Assembly: GCF_001049895.1 (NCBI RefSeq)
Contig: NZ_CVPE01000006.1
Span: 1,076,503-1,140,502, forward strand
DNA from: Rubeoparvulum massiliense
GTDB lineage: Bacteria; Bacillota; Bacilli; Rubeoparvulales; Rubeoparvulaceae
DNA length: 64,000 nt
Reading direction: 5' to 3'
The notes beneath the pieces were generated by a model that was not told the origin of the DNA, did not search any database, and worked only from the letters and a program-made list of their open reading frames with translations. The position numbers and the translations under genes were made by a program. Shown here piece by piece: positions 16,957-24,919 of this stretch (its first letter is position 1; the number at the start of each line of letters is the position of its first letter).

Positions 16957-17130
16957 GAATAATCCCCTCCCTATAAGTAAGTTTCGATCAGTATGGTTCA
17001 AATATATTCGACTAAATGCAGCAATTCCCTTCTTATATTTTTGATTTTTTTGAAGATTTTGAAATTGGTTCGTAGGTCATGATTGGAGTTATAAAAACAA
17101 GAATAACTATGAATAATCTAGTAATGATTG

Positions 17131-17158
17131 TTTACATTAGGAATGACTCAATTAAAAT
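17131..17158 (+). promoter_or_regulatory. Predicted sigma-A promoter of speA
   Basis: TTTACA, a 16-nt spacer, then TAAAAT, about 100 bp before the speA start in an AT-rich divergent region that also serves the binding-protein gene. Confidence 0.5.
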
Positions 17159-17257
17159 TTCATTATCGGTAAAAATTTCTACCTTAAATCACTTGTATTT
17201 ATCACATCTTTTTTTTATGCTTTTAATATTTGATGTTTGCTATAAGGGGGTATCATA

Positions 17258-18730
17258 TTGATAAATCAAGAAAAAATGCCATTATTCCATGGATTGATCC
17301 AACATGCCCAACGGAGGCCCCTTCAGTTTCATATCCCCGGTCATAAAACTGGATTAGGAATGAATAAGGAATTCCGTGACTTTATTGGCTATAATGCTCT
17401 CTCCATCGACTTAATCAATATTGCTCCACTGGATGATCTTCATCACCCTCATGGCTTAATCAAAGAGGCAGAAGAGCTTGCTGCAGCAGCCTTTGGAGCT
17501 GATTATACCTATTTCTCTGTCCAAGGTACAAGCGGAGCCATCATGGCAATGGTCATGTCCACTTGTAAACCAGGCGATAAAGTAATCGTACCCAGAAATG
17601 TCCACAAATCGATGCTGAATGCAATCATTTTTGCAGGCGCATTACCCATCTTTGTCTATCCTGAAATGGACCAGCGTCTTGGTATTGCTCATGGTGTTTC
17701 TACCGACTCTGTCCGCCGAGCCATCCAACAGCATCCTGATGCGAAGGCAGTTTGCGTCATTAATCCTACCTATTTCGGGATTGCTGCTGACTTACGCTCC
17801 ATCGTTCAACTTGCCCATGATGCAGGGATGTTTGTGTTAGTTGATGAGGCTCATGGTGCTCATCTACCTTTCCACGAAAAGCTTCCTGTTTCCGCCATGG
17901 AAGTAGGTGCTGATATGGCTGCGACCTCTTTACATAAGCTAGGAGGGAGTCTTACAGGAAGCTCTGTTTTAAATATTCGTAAAGACAGGGTTCGTCCTGA
18001 GCATGTACGAGCTGTATTTAGTATGCTAACCACCACATCAACCTCTTACATTTTATTGGCATCCTTAGATGCTGCCCGACAGCAGCTTGCCCTACAAGGA
18101 CACGAATTAATTGGTCGTACAATTAAGCTGGCAGAAGAAGCACGTCAACGTATTAATGAGATTCCTGGACTCTATTGCTATGGTGCCGATATTCTTGGCG
18201 GACCTTCCACCTTCGACTATGACCCAACCAAATTGACCATTCATGTGAATGGATTAGGGATCAGTGGCTATGATGTTGAGAAGTGGTTACGTGAGAAACA
18301 TAACATTGAAGTGGAACTAAGTGATCTCTATAATATCCTCTGCTTTATCACCATGGGGGATAATGCAGAGAGCATCCATGCTTTAGTACAAGCCCTTCAA
18401 GATCTCTCCACTACCTTTTTCAAGGAAGGATTACGACAAGCACAGCCTGTTACCCTCCCTCATCTTCCTGTGCTAGCCATGTCACCACGGGATGCGTTCT
18501 ACGCTGAGACAGAGGTTGTTCCTTTTGCTGAAGCTGTAGGCAGAATCATTGCCGAGTTTGTCATGGTCTATCCCCCGGGCATTCCCATTCTGATGCCAGG
18601 AGAAGTGATTGAACAGGAGAACCTAGCATATATCCAACAGAATCTTGAAGCTGGCTTGCCAATTCAAGGACCTGAGGATAATCAAATTCAATCTCTCAAA
18701 GTGATCAAAGAGCATGAACCTATACGCTAA
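17258..18730 (+). CDS. speA: Arginine decarboxylase SpeA (Orn/Lys/Arg decarboxylase family)
   Basis: 490 residues, the same length as B. subtilis SpeA. The start is a TTG at 17258 spaced 7 nt after AAGGGGG, which keeps the family N-terminus (LFHGLIQHAQRRPLQFHIPG); an ATG at 17276 would cut it. The PLP-binding lysine is Lys227 in SLHKLGGSLTGSS, with DEAHGAHLPFH before it. The C-terminal domain holds SPRDAFYAETEVVP and VMVYPPGIPI. The enzyme converts arginine to agmatine, the first step of polyamine synthesis in Bacilli. It is convergent with an SR1-like small RNA gene. Confidence 0.95.
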   Translation: MINQEKMPLFHGLIQHAQRRPLQFHIPGHKTGLGMNKEFRDFIGYNALSIDLINIAPLDDLHHPHGLIKEAEELAAAAFGADYTYFSVQGTSGAIMAMVMSTCKPGDKVIVPRNVHKSMLNAIIFAGALPIFVYPEMDQRLGIAHGVSTDSVRRAIQQHPDAKAVCVINPTYFGIAADLRSIVQLAHDAGMFVLVDEAHGAHLPFHEKLPVSAMEVGADMAATSLHKLGGSLTGSSVLNIRKDRVRPEHVRAVFSMLTTTSTSYILLASLDAARQQLALQGHELIGRTIKLAEEARQRINEIPGLYCYGADILGGPSTFDYDPTKLTIHVNGLGISGYDVEKWLREKHNIEVELSDLYNILCFITMGDNAESIHALVQALQDLSTTFFKEGLRQAQPVTLPHLPVLAMSPRDAFYAETEVVPFAEAVGRIIAEFVMVYPPGIPILMPGEVIEQENLAYIQQNLEAGLPIQGPEDNQIQSLKVIKEHEPIR

Positions 18731-18747
18731 GTGAAATAACCCCATTC

Positions 18748-18786
18748 AAAAAAAAACGCTTCGTAATTTAAACGAAGCGTTTTTTG
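18748..18786. terminator. Bidirectional terminator shared by speA and the SR1-like RNA
   Basis: AAAACGCTTCG and CGAAGCGTTTT form a strong stem, with T-runs on both strands. Confidence 0.93.
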
Positions 18787-18789
18787 CCG

Positions 18790-18933
18790 TTATTCATCCT
18801 CGCACTCAGCATCTTCATCTTTACAGTGACAGCCTGTTTTCCCGTGCTCACACGTCCCATATGCAGTTCCTGCTTTGTCTGAATCAAGATACTGCAATAC
18901 TTTTCCACAATGTTGACATACCAATGCTTCCAT
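18790..18933 (-). CDS. SR1P-like GapA-binding peptide
   Basis: 47 residues, beginning MEALVCQHCGKVLQYLDSDK and ending in an acidic, cysteine-rich tail (CHCKDEDAECEDE). The CxxC near residues 6-9, the YGTCEH segment, and the CHC motif match the SR1P family, whose B. subtilis member binds glyceraldehyde-3-phosphate dehydrogenase GapA and promotes RNase J1 and RNase Y association. The SD is GGGGAGAGG. A longer overlapping frame in this stretch is a shadow. Zinc binding by the cysteines is likely from their spacing. Confidence 0.8.
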   Translation of the reverse strand: MEALVCQHCGKVLQYLDSDKAGTAYGTCEHGKTGCHCKDEDAECEDE

Positions 18934-18977
18934 CCAACCTCTCCCCTTTGTATGGAATACCCTAGTTCATCATATTG

Positions 18978-19007
18978 ATCGTAATCTGTTATGCTACATT
19001 TCGTCAA
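18978..19007 (-). promoter_or_regulatory. Predicted promoter of the SR1-like RNA
   Basis: On the minus strand TTGACG, an 18-nt spacer, then TACGAT. In B. subtilis SR1 is repressed by CcpN and CcpA under glycolytic conditions; I could not identify a clear operator here. Confidence 0.5.
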
Positions 19008-19066
19008 TAGGATATTAATGCTATACTATTTCCAACTGCTCGCACTTTTGCCCAATTGTCATATTG

Positions 19067-19095
19067 TTGTCAAACTTATTGGGGAATGTTACACT
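19067..19095 (+). promoter_or_regulatory. Predicted promoter of the DUF1885-like gene
   Basis: TTGTCA, a 17-nt spacer, then TACACT, 53 bp before the start codon. Confidence 0.5.
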
Positions 19096-19147
19096 AATTA
19101 TAGTAATTATCATGACAATTCAGTGCAATTATCGAGGAGTGGATACC

Positions 19148-19606
19148 ATGGAAAAAAGCGCCTATATCAAGTTGGTTGAAGGCTCCACACAGGCAAAAAT
19201 TGATTTGCAGGGCGTTGAAAATTTGTTACGGCAATATCAAGAGATGCTTAAGAAAACTGGTCAACAGCTGGATAGTGATTATACACAGTGGGCATTCCCC
19301 TATCAAATGGAGAAAAAGAATGATGGTGAACACTATTGGCTACAGTTAACCAGTAAAGAGCCGATGAAGTATAAATATATCCTCATGGGTGTTGGTAATG
19401 AAGAAGTCATCGTTCCTGCTGAGAATGAAGAGAATGCGAATCCACAGACCATAACCCGTTCTTACATCCAGGTTGTCCTACCTGATGTAGCCATGCAGAG
19501 TGATAAAGGCAAGGCTAATGAGTTTTGTAAATTTATGGCGAAACAATTAAAGGCTGAATTACATATGTTCAATGGACGGATCCTGTATTATAATCCTCGC
19601 AAATAG
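19148..19606 (+). CDS. Small unknown protein, DUF1885-like
   Basis: 152 residues from the ATG at 19148, which has GAGGAG 7-8 nt upstream; earlier in-frame starts would run into the promoter. The N-terminus MEKSAYIKLVEGSTQAKIDL and the central AFPYQMEK resemble the DUF1885 family of Bacillales, known by structure but not by function; this assignment is from memory and moderate. The protein is soluble with no membrane span. Its 3' end is followed after 5 bp by a solitary IS-derived hairpin that now serves as its terminator. Confidence 0.7.
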   Translation: MEKSAYIKLVEGSTQAKIDLQGVENLLRQYQEMLKKTGQQLDSDYTQWAFPYQMEKKNDGEHYWLQLTSKEPMKYKYILMGVGNEEVIVPAENEENANPQTITRSYIQVVLPDVAMQSDKGKANEFCKFMAKQLKAELHMFNGRILYYNPRK

Positions 19607-19611
19607 CAAGC

Positions 19612-19686
19612 CACGTAAAAAAATTGGGCGGAAAACATTACGTTATTCCGCCCTACTTTTTATTTTGGGACTTATTGAACAGCCCC
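19612..19686 (+). mobile_element. Solitary right end of an IS1182-like element, acting as terminator
   Basis: This 75-bp stretch matches the right terminus of the IS1182-like element at 47453-47527 almost throughout, including CACGTAAAAAA, GGAAAACATTACGTTATTCC, and the end TTATTGRACAGCCCC. The stem bases differ but pair: TGGACGG/CCGTCCA in the full copy, GGGCGG/CCGCCC here. No transposase sequence precedes it. The hairpin plus T-run follows the DUF1885-like gene by only 5 bp. Confidence 0.85.
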
Positions 19687-19702
19687 GTTCAATCTACTGT
19701 CA

Positions 19703-20341
19703 TTATTCCACTGTAAGTACTTTTTCGGCTAGTGTAACATAATTGGAAGAATCGAAATCTTTCATTTTAAATAGAAGCTTGTAATCCCCTAATTCTGTGA
19801 AGGTCCCCTTCGCTACTAAATTACGAACCTTAAAGCTACTATTTTTGTTGGTGGAAAAATAATTACTATCGTTCTTGAAGAAGGAATGAACCTCTTCTCC
19901 CTTCGGTGATACCAAGACGATTTTACTGTCAAAAGATTGTGATGTTGGTACATGATCCACTTCAGCATAGATGACTAACTGGTATTCCGCCCCTTGCTTG
20001 AAGGTACGCTGAGGCTCAACGATGGTTTTATTATTGTCACGATTTAGTGCCTCATTAATAACGACCATGTTAACAGAAGGTTTATAGATTTGGACTTGGT
20101 CCTTCTTCTGATTCCATTGCACAAGAAGCCCTAACTCTTGGGAAACTTCCCGTAAAGGAATCACAGTACGTCCCTCAATAATGAAAGGTGGAACATCACC
20201 AGTAATAAGATTACCATTCAATGTGACACGTACTGATTCAAGATCCTTATGCTTTTCAAAAAAAAGTGGAACTGCAGCGTATACACTTAAGGCTGTGATT
20301 GAGAGTAAAAGTACTAATAAGACGACAACCTTTCTTTTCAT
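19703..20341 (-). CDS. Exported stalk-domain (copper amine oxidase-like N-terminal domain) protein
   Basis: 212 residues with a cleavable signal sequence (VVVLLVLLLSITALSVYAA). Residues 35-100 form a copper amine oxidase-like 'stalk' domain: VRVTLNGNLITGDVPPFII, EGRTVIPLREVSQELGLLV, QWNQKKDQVQIY. The following 110 residues are beta-rich (FKQGAEYQLVIYAEVD, ELGDYKLLFKMKD) like an Ig-type domain. Proteins with this architecture are surface proteins of Bacilli without a known enzymatic role. The gene ends just beyond the IS-end hairpin and is followed on its own strand by that same structure. Confidence 0.85.
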   Translation of the reverse strand: MKRKVVVLLVLLLSITALSVYAAVPLFFEKHKDLESVRVTLNGNLITGDVPPFIIEGRTVIPLREVSQELGLLVQWNQKKDQVQIYKPSVNMVVINEALNRDNNKTIVEPQRTFKQGAEYQLVIYAEVDHVPTSQSFDSKIVLVSPKGEEVHSFFKNDSNYFSTNKNSSFKVRNLVAKGTFTELGDYKLLFKMKDFDSSNYVTLAEKVLTVE

Positions 20342-20408
20342 GTAAGACCCTCCATGAATAATAACCTATACTACAATCTTATACGCATGGAGGAGAAAAT
20401 TGTCTCTC

Positions 20409-20954
20409 TTAATCTTCGATTTCTTCCATAAGGAGTATTCCTTTTTCTCGTAGTAAAGCACAAGCCTCTTCGATCTGAACCATCTGCTCCGCTTCAATCG
20501 TGTGAAGATGAATCCCATTAGTGAGGGAGGATAAGAGTCCTGCTTGATTGTTCTTGATTTGATTCAGAAATTGTTGAACATCCCACCGAGTTTTTACCAT
20601 CAGCGAACCATGCAGTTCGCCATAGACAGGATGCTCAACAATCACATCTAGCACAGTTACGCCATGATCAACAAGGATGGTTAACTCTTCCTCTGCATCC
20701 TGCATGCTGTGCTGACATGCGATGACTTTTCGTACACCGACTTTTTCATGAGGTATTAAGTATTGATATCCCTGAGGTGTAGATATAATCGGTTGATCCT
20801 TTGCACGAAGTAGCGCAATATCCGATACAATCACTTGCCTGCTTACCTGTAGAGTCTCTGCCAGTTCAGTACCAGTAATAGGCGCGGGGCTATTACTTAA
20901 TAATGTACATAATAATTCTCTCCGTTCATCACCGGTCATTCTCTTCTGTACCAA
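20409..20954 (-). CDS. niaR: Transcriptional repressor NiaR (HTH_11 plus 3H domain)
   Basis: 181 residues. An N-terminal winged helix (LLCTLLSNSPAPITGTELAE, VSRQVIVSDIALLRA) is followed by the 3H ligand domain, with histidines in VIEHPVYGELHGSL-type and TNGIHLHTIE segments. NiaR binds nicotinate and represses niacin uptake and NAD synthesis genes (nadBCA, niaP) in Bacillota. No such target is adjacent, so it acts in trans or on itself. The gene precedes, and is divergent from, the oppA-like gene. Confidence 0.9.
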   Translation of the reverse strand: MVQKRMTGDERRELLCTLLSNSPAPITGTELAETLQVSRQVIVSDIALLRAKDQPIISTPQGYQYLIPHEKVGVRKVIACQHSMQDAEEELTILVDHGVTVLDVIVEHPVYGELHGSLMVKTRWDVQQFLNQIKNNQAGLLSSLTNGIHLHTIEAEQMVQIEEACALLREKGILLMEEIED

Positions 20955-21072
20955 GCTTCTAGCACCTCCGTCCTAAGCTCTTCCTATTCGCATCGATGAA
21001 CTATTCAATTATTATAACACGTCAATAAGTGCTCATACTAAAAAATGCCACAATTACTCCAAGCTCTCATCA

Positions 21073-21101
21073 TGGACAAAGAATCTTATCAATGTTACAA
21101 T
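21073..21101 (+). promoter_or_regulatory. Strong sigma-A promoter of the oppA-like gene
   Basis: TGGACA, a 17-nt spacer, then TACAAT: five of six consensus bases in each box. Confidence 0.75.
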
Positions 21102-21131
21102 AAGTCTCGCACTATGTAACACACTGTTACA
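21093..21131 (+). promoter_or_regulatory. Three TGTWACA boxes over the oppA promoter start site
   Basis: TGTTACA at 21093-21099 overlaps the -10 box, TGTAACA is at 21115-21121 and TGTTACA at 21125-21131. The first two are inverted (15-nt spacer). The layout suggests a repressor binding over the start site. Confidence 0.45.
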
Positions 21132-21158
21132 AATAGACGTCTAGGAGGGAAATTCTAC

Positions 21159-22757
21159 ATGAATTTGCGTAAAGCATCTTTGCTTTTCCTTGCAACCATC
21201 ATGCTGTTTAGTGTTGTATTAGCAGGTTGCGGTGGAAATGATAAGAATGAAGGAGCTCAAGAAGAGAACACAGCCACCGAGGCTACTCCTCAAGAGCTAC
21301 ATTTAATGATCAGCGATGAACCATTACTTGATCCACAAAAGATCTCCTATGCCTTTGAGTTTACTGTTGTTGCTAATGTAATGGAAGGCTTGGTTCGTCT
21401 TGGTGAAAATGAAAAAGTAGTACCTGGGATGGCTGAAACCTGGGAAACATCCGAGGATGGCTTAACTTGGACTTTCAATCTTCGCGATGCTAAATGGAGT
21501 GATGGATCTGCTGTCACTGCAGACGACTTTGTCTATGGATGGAATCGTGCAACCTCTCCTGATGTAGCTGCCATCTACAGCTATATCGTGAACGACCATG
21601 TGTCCAAAGTAGAGGCTGTTGATGAAAAAACATTACAAGTCACTTTAAAGAACCCAACACCTTACTTTGAATCCTTAATGGCATTCGCAACCTTCTTCCC
21701 AGCTAAGAAGGATTTCGTTGAAGCACAAGGTGCAGAGTACGGTACTGATGCCGATAAGCTACTATATAATGGTCCATTTGTCCTAAAAGAATGGAATCAT
21801 AATAACAAGCTTATTTTGGCTAAAAATGAAAATTATTGGGATGCAGAAACCGTTCAGCTTGATACTATCACTTTAGATATTATTAAAGATGGTAACGCTG
21901 CTCTCTCCCTCTATGAGGAAGGTAGCCTTGACCAAACAGGCTTAGCCCGCGAGCAAGTAGTTATGTATCAAGATAGCCCAGAATTTAATGTAGAATCACA
22001 AGCGAACCTTTTCTGGATTATCTTCAATACAAAGAACCCTGCTCTCCAAAATGCCAACATTCGTAAGGCACTTTCATACGGTTATGACCGTCAAGCCTAT
22101 ATTGATGTTATTCTCAATAACGGTGCTAAGGTAGCAACTGGTCTCGTTCCAGAAGGTATTCCTGGACCAGGTGGTAAATCATTCCGTGAAGTAAATGGTG
22201 ACCTCGTCACTTATGATGAAGCTAAGGCAAAAGAGTATCTTGAACAAGGCTTAAAAGAGTTAGGTATGGATAAGCTTCCTACCATTACTTATATCGGCTA
22301 TGACAATGATTCTGGTATTAAAGGCGCTGAGTTCTTAAAAGAGAACTATAAGAAGATCGGGGTCGATGTGAAGATCGAAAACCTCCCTGTTGCAGCTGTT
22401 AAAGAGCGTAAACAGAATGGCGATTTCGATATCTTCTTTACCGGCTGGGGTCCTGACTATTGGGATGCTATGACATTCCTTGATGTATTCGTAACAGATG
22501 GTCCTAACAATGATGGTAAATGGTCCAATGCTGAGTTCGACCAATTAATTGCTGCTGCTCGTGTAGAAGCAGATCCAGAAAAACGTCTTCAATACATGGT
22601 TGATGCAGAAAAAATCTTAATCCAAGATGACGCTGCCATCGCACCTGTCTTCTTCAAATCTGTTTCCTACTTGAAGAAACCTTATGTGAAAAATGTTATT
22701 CGTCACCAATTTGGTTATGATGAAGACTGGAAATGGGCTTCCATTGAAGGTAAATAA
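21159..22757 (+). CDS. Oligopeptide-binding lipoprotein OppA-like
   Basis: 532 residues; SD AGGAGGG before ATG. The lipobox is VVLAGCGGN. Family 5 binding-protein features are seen in ISDEPLLDPQKISYAFEF, VPGMAETWETSEDGLTWTFN, LRDAKWSDGSAVTADDFVYG and FTGWGPDYWDAMTFLDVF. The last group (W..DY.D...FL) is typical of OppA proteins that bind tri- to pentapeptides. It is an orphan: no permease or ATPase follows, so it probably feeds an importer encoded elsewhere. A strong promoter with repeated boxes suggests high and regulated expression. Confidence 0.92.
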   Translation: MNLRKASLLFLATIMLFSVVLAGCGGNDKNEGAQEENTATEATPQELHLMISDEPLLDPQKISYAFEFTVVANVMEGLVRLGENEKVVPGMAETWETSEDGLTWTFNLRDAKWSDGSAVTADDFVYGWNRATSPDVAAIYSYIVNDHVSKVEAVDEKTLQVTLKNPTPYFESLMAFATFFPAKKDFVEAQGAEYGTDADKLLYNGPFVLKEWNHNNKLILAKNENYWDAETVQLDTITLDIIKDGNAALSLYEEGSLDQTGLAREQVVMYQDSPEFNVESQANLFWIIFNTKNPALQNANIRKALSYGYDRQAYIDVILNNGAKVATGLVPEGIPGPGGKSFREVNGDLVTYDEAKAKEYLEQGLKELGMDKLPTITYIGYDNDSGIKGAEFLKENYKKIGVDVKIENLPVAAVKERKQNGDFDIFFTGWGPDYWDAMTFLDVFVTDGPNNDGKWSNAEFDQLIAAARVEADPEKRLQYMVDAEKILIQDDAAIAPVFFKSVSYLKKPYVKNVIRHQFGYDEDWKWASIEGK

Positions 22758-22786
22758 GCTGTTGAGATAAGCTTCATCATCTCAAC

Positions 22787-22835
22787 AACAAAGAAAACGC
22801 AGGAGTCGATTAAACGACTCTTGCGTTTCTTTGTT
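22787..22835. terminator. Bidirectional terminator
   Basis: AACAAAGAAA-ACGC-A-GAGTCG pairs with CGACTC-T-GCGT-TTCTTTGTT, a stem of about 20 bp between the oppA-like gene (+) and the dUTPase gene (-). A smaller hairpin TTGAGAT/ATCTCAA precedes it. Confidence 0.85.
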
Positions 22836-22851
22836 AGTAAACCTACTGAGA

Positions 22852-23337
22852 TCAATAACCTTGATCTTGACGCTGATGATTAATCTCATTCTTTTTCAAA
22901 TAAGCCTGAGCGATCTCTTCTTCTGTAAAGCCGAGCATCATGCCCAATGTGAGTAGATCTTCCATTAAGTTGCGGTACTCTTCCACATTGGGAGATTGGG
23001 TAAAGCGCTCAAGCTGGGAAAACAACTGGCGGAACTGAAGCGTAACAGAAGAGGCTGGTGTTAATGTACCAAATTCATCTTGCTCTGTGCCACATGTCAA
23101 ACCAATGCTTAGAACAAAGTGGAGACAATCCACATACTCCTCAAGTACAACCTCCTTCGGGGAGGATGGCTTGTTACTCCAATACTTAAAGCACCTTGTT
23201 TCATTCGCTAGCTCTCCCAATTCAACCTGGAGAGCGAGGACTTTGGCTGGTAATAAATTTTGTCCTTCAAGCTGGTGTTCTTGAATAATTCGTTCATCAA
23301 GATTACGTTGAATGCGAAAGATCTGATTCCAATTCAT
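22852..23337 (-). CDS. Dimeric dUTPase-like protein (all-alpha NTP pyrophosphatase, MazG-type)
   Basis: 161 residues from the ATG at 23337, where GAGGTG lies 6 nt upstream; two in-frame ATGs further up have poorer SDs. The metal-binding helices LQVELGELANETRCFKYW and LEEYVDCLHFVLSIGL carry the ExxE...ExxD pattern of the dUTPase_2 family known from Bacillus and its phages (YncF/YosS are trimeric; this one is the dimeric type). It should hydrolyse dUTP to dUMP, limiting uracil in DNA. Substrate specificity is inferred. Confidence 0.82.
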   Translation of the reverse strand: MNWNQIFRIQRNLDERIIQEHQLEGQNLLPAKVLALQVELGELANETRCFKYWSNKPSSPKEVVLEEYVDCLHFVLSIGLTCGTEQDEFGTLTPASSVTLQFRQLFSQLERFTQSPNVEEYRNLMEDLLTLGMMLGFTEEEIAQAYLKKNEINHQRQDQGY

Positions 23338-23445
23338 CGACATCACCTCATGATTTCTATTATTTCATACCTTTTCCCTGTTGGTAAGCCATTTTTTTCG
23401 ATATAATGTGAAAAGTGACCACTCAATTCTTCAGGAGGTGAACTC

Positions 23446-24525
23446 ATGAAACTGATTCCCGAAATATCACTGATACGTACAATCGCATGTCTATCTATTT
23501 TACTCATCCATACATCGGCTCCCTTCATGGTGAGTGAGTACCATTGGGTCAATGCCATTCCTAATCAGCTTGCTCGCTTTGGTGGACCCATCTTCGTTAT
23601 GATCGGTGCCTTTCTCTTGAGTAATAAATACTTGCGTAAGCCACTAGAGGTAGGCAAATTCTACCGCTCTCGCGTGTTGAAAATCTTCATCCCATACGCG
23701 GTGTTTACAATGGCCTACACCTTCTTCTACGACTATCTTTATCAGATGATGGTACCCCTTGATCAGTATCCAGCTCGGATCTTCCATCACCTGCTCTATG
23801 GAACCGCAGCTGGTCATCTTTACTTTATCTCTGCCATCTTCCAATTTTATCTCATCTTTCCCCTCTTTTTCTGGGTGATGAAGAAGGTGGAGAAGCATCC
23901 TTGGATTTTTAGCATTGGTTTAACCGGTGTTCTTTTTATGCTGTTTGCATCCTACTATTATCATTGGATCGATGCACCCTGGCTAAATTTTGTCGCTTAT
24001 CGTTACCATGCTAATGCGCTGTTCTGGATGCCTTATTTCGTCTTTGGCTTCTATGCAGCTTACTATTGGGAATCGATCAAGAATTGGGTCAAAGCCCATC
24101 CTTGGCTAGTGAATCTCTTAGGCTTTGCTGCTTTTGCTGCGATGTGGGGTGAACATCTTCTCAGCAATCTGGAACCCTTAGGTTCAGCAAGACCCTTAAT
24201 GTATTTCTATACATTCCCAATCTTTATCTTCTTCATCTTTTGGGTTCAATTGATTCAACGTTACTTACCTTTACTAGCGGATGGAATGCATGCTTTTAGT
24301 CGTACTTCATTCGGTATCTACCTTATCCATTTCTTCAGCATCGATTTTTATAATCATTTCCTTGCTCCTATCTTTGTTACCAATTATATGGCCTTTAACT
24401 TTGCCATCTTCTTTGTGATGGTCACCCTGATCTCCTTCGTCTCTGTCTTTGTGTTACAGCGTGTACCAGGCGGGCGTTGGATTGTGGGAACACCACCGAT
24501 CAAGATGAAAAGGCAAGCAGTATAA
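23446..24525 (+). CDS. Membrane acyltransferase family 3 (OafA/WecH-like)
   Basis: 359 residues; SD CAGGAGGTG 6 nt before ATG. About ten membrane spans and the family start SLIRTIACLSILLIHTSAP, with the catalytic His in the first helix, identify an Acyl_transf_3 protein. Also seen are FGGPIFVMIGAFLL and HFFSIDFYNHFLAPIF. Such proteins O-acetylate cell-surface glycans or other exported molecules using cytoplasmic acetyl-CoA. There is no neighbouring glycan locus, so the acceptor is unknown. Confidence 0.88.
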   Translation: MKLIPEISLIRTIACLSILLIHTSAPFMVSEYHWVNAIPNQLARFGGPIFVMIGAFLLSNKYLRKPLEVGKFYRSRVLKIFIPYAVFTMAYTFFYDYLYQMMVPLDQYPARIFHHLLYGTAAGHLYFISAIFQFYLIFPLFFWVMKKVEKHPWIFSIGLTGVLFMLFASYYYHWIDAPWLNFVAYRYHANALFWMPYFVFGFYAAYYWESIKNWVKAHPWLVNLLGFAAFAAMWGEHLLSNLEPLGSARPLMYFYTFPIFIFFIFWVQLIQRYLPLLADGMHAFSRTSFGIYLIHFFSIDFYNHFLAPIFVTNYMAFNFAIFFVMVTLISFVSVFVLQRVPGGRWIVGTPPIKMKRQAV

Positions 24526-24532
24526 TTTACTT

Positions 24533-24575
24533 TTAAGCGCCACGAGGCTCATTCATACCCCGTGGCGCTTATTAT
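24533..24575 (+). terminator. Rho-independent terminator
   Basis: AAGCGCCACG and CGTGGCGCTT pair, extended by an inner GG/CC, with a T-rich tail, 8 bp after the acyltransferase gene. Confidence 0.88.
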
Positions 24576-24818
24576 TAGTATTGATCGATTTTCCGATTTC
24601 TCATCCCCTTTATTATATCGGCCTGAAACAGTGTGGTTGTGCTCACCAATTGAACCTTAATCGTGATTTCAAGTCCAATGATTTACACCATATTACCATT
24701 TATTTCTTATTTTTCGCATATGTAATTTTAGTGTAGATTCATTTACAAGCAAAGATCACAGGTGCTGAAAAGATTGAATAACTTTGGAATACAGGCAATA
24801 CCATCACAATTTAACTGC
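24576..24818. other. AT-rich intergenic stretch without visible gene
   Basis: No open frame with an SD and no clear repeat or RNA fold was found between the acyltransferase terminator and the aconitase terminator. Confidence 0.5.
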
Positions 24819-24855
24819 ATAAAAATAACACCAACCATAAAATGATTGGTGTTAT
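24819..24855 (-). terminator. Rho-independent terminator of aconitase
   Basis: ATAACACCAA and TTGGTGTTAT form a 10-bp stem followed on the minus strand by a T-run, about 65 bp after acnA. Confidence 0.85.
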
Positions 24856-24919
24856 CGATTTTTGCTTTTATCACTGTCTACTTGACAGGGGGCAGTTCAG
24901 AACCATCTTCATGAATCGC

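Larger units (their letters stand above)
18748..18971 (-). ncRNA. SR1-like dual-function small RNA
   Basis: A minus-strand transcript of about 220 nt is predicted from the promoter at 18978-19007 to the shared terminator. It contains the SR1P-like ORF. B. subtilis SR1 is about 205 nt, lies next to speA, base-pairs with ahrC mRNA (arginine catabolism) and encodes SR1P. Position, size and peptide agree; the base-pairing region was not tested. Confidence 0.65.

Noticed and set aside
18768-19007. A 79-residue frame on the minus strand over the SR1 region
   Set aside because: It starts upstream of the predicted promoter -10 and reads through the terminator in another frame; the 47-residue SR1P-like frame has the SD and the family motif.
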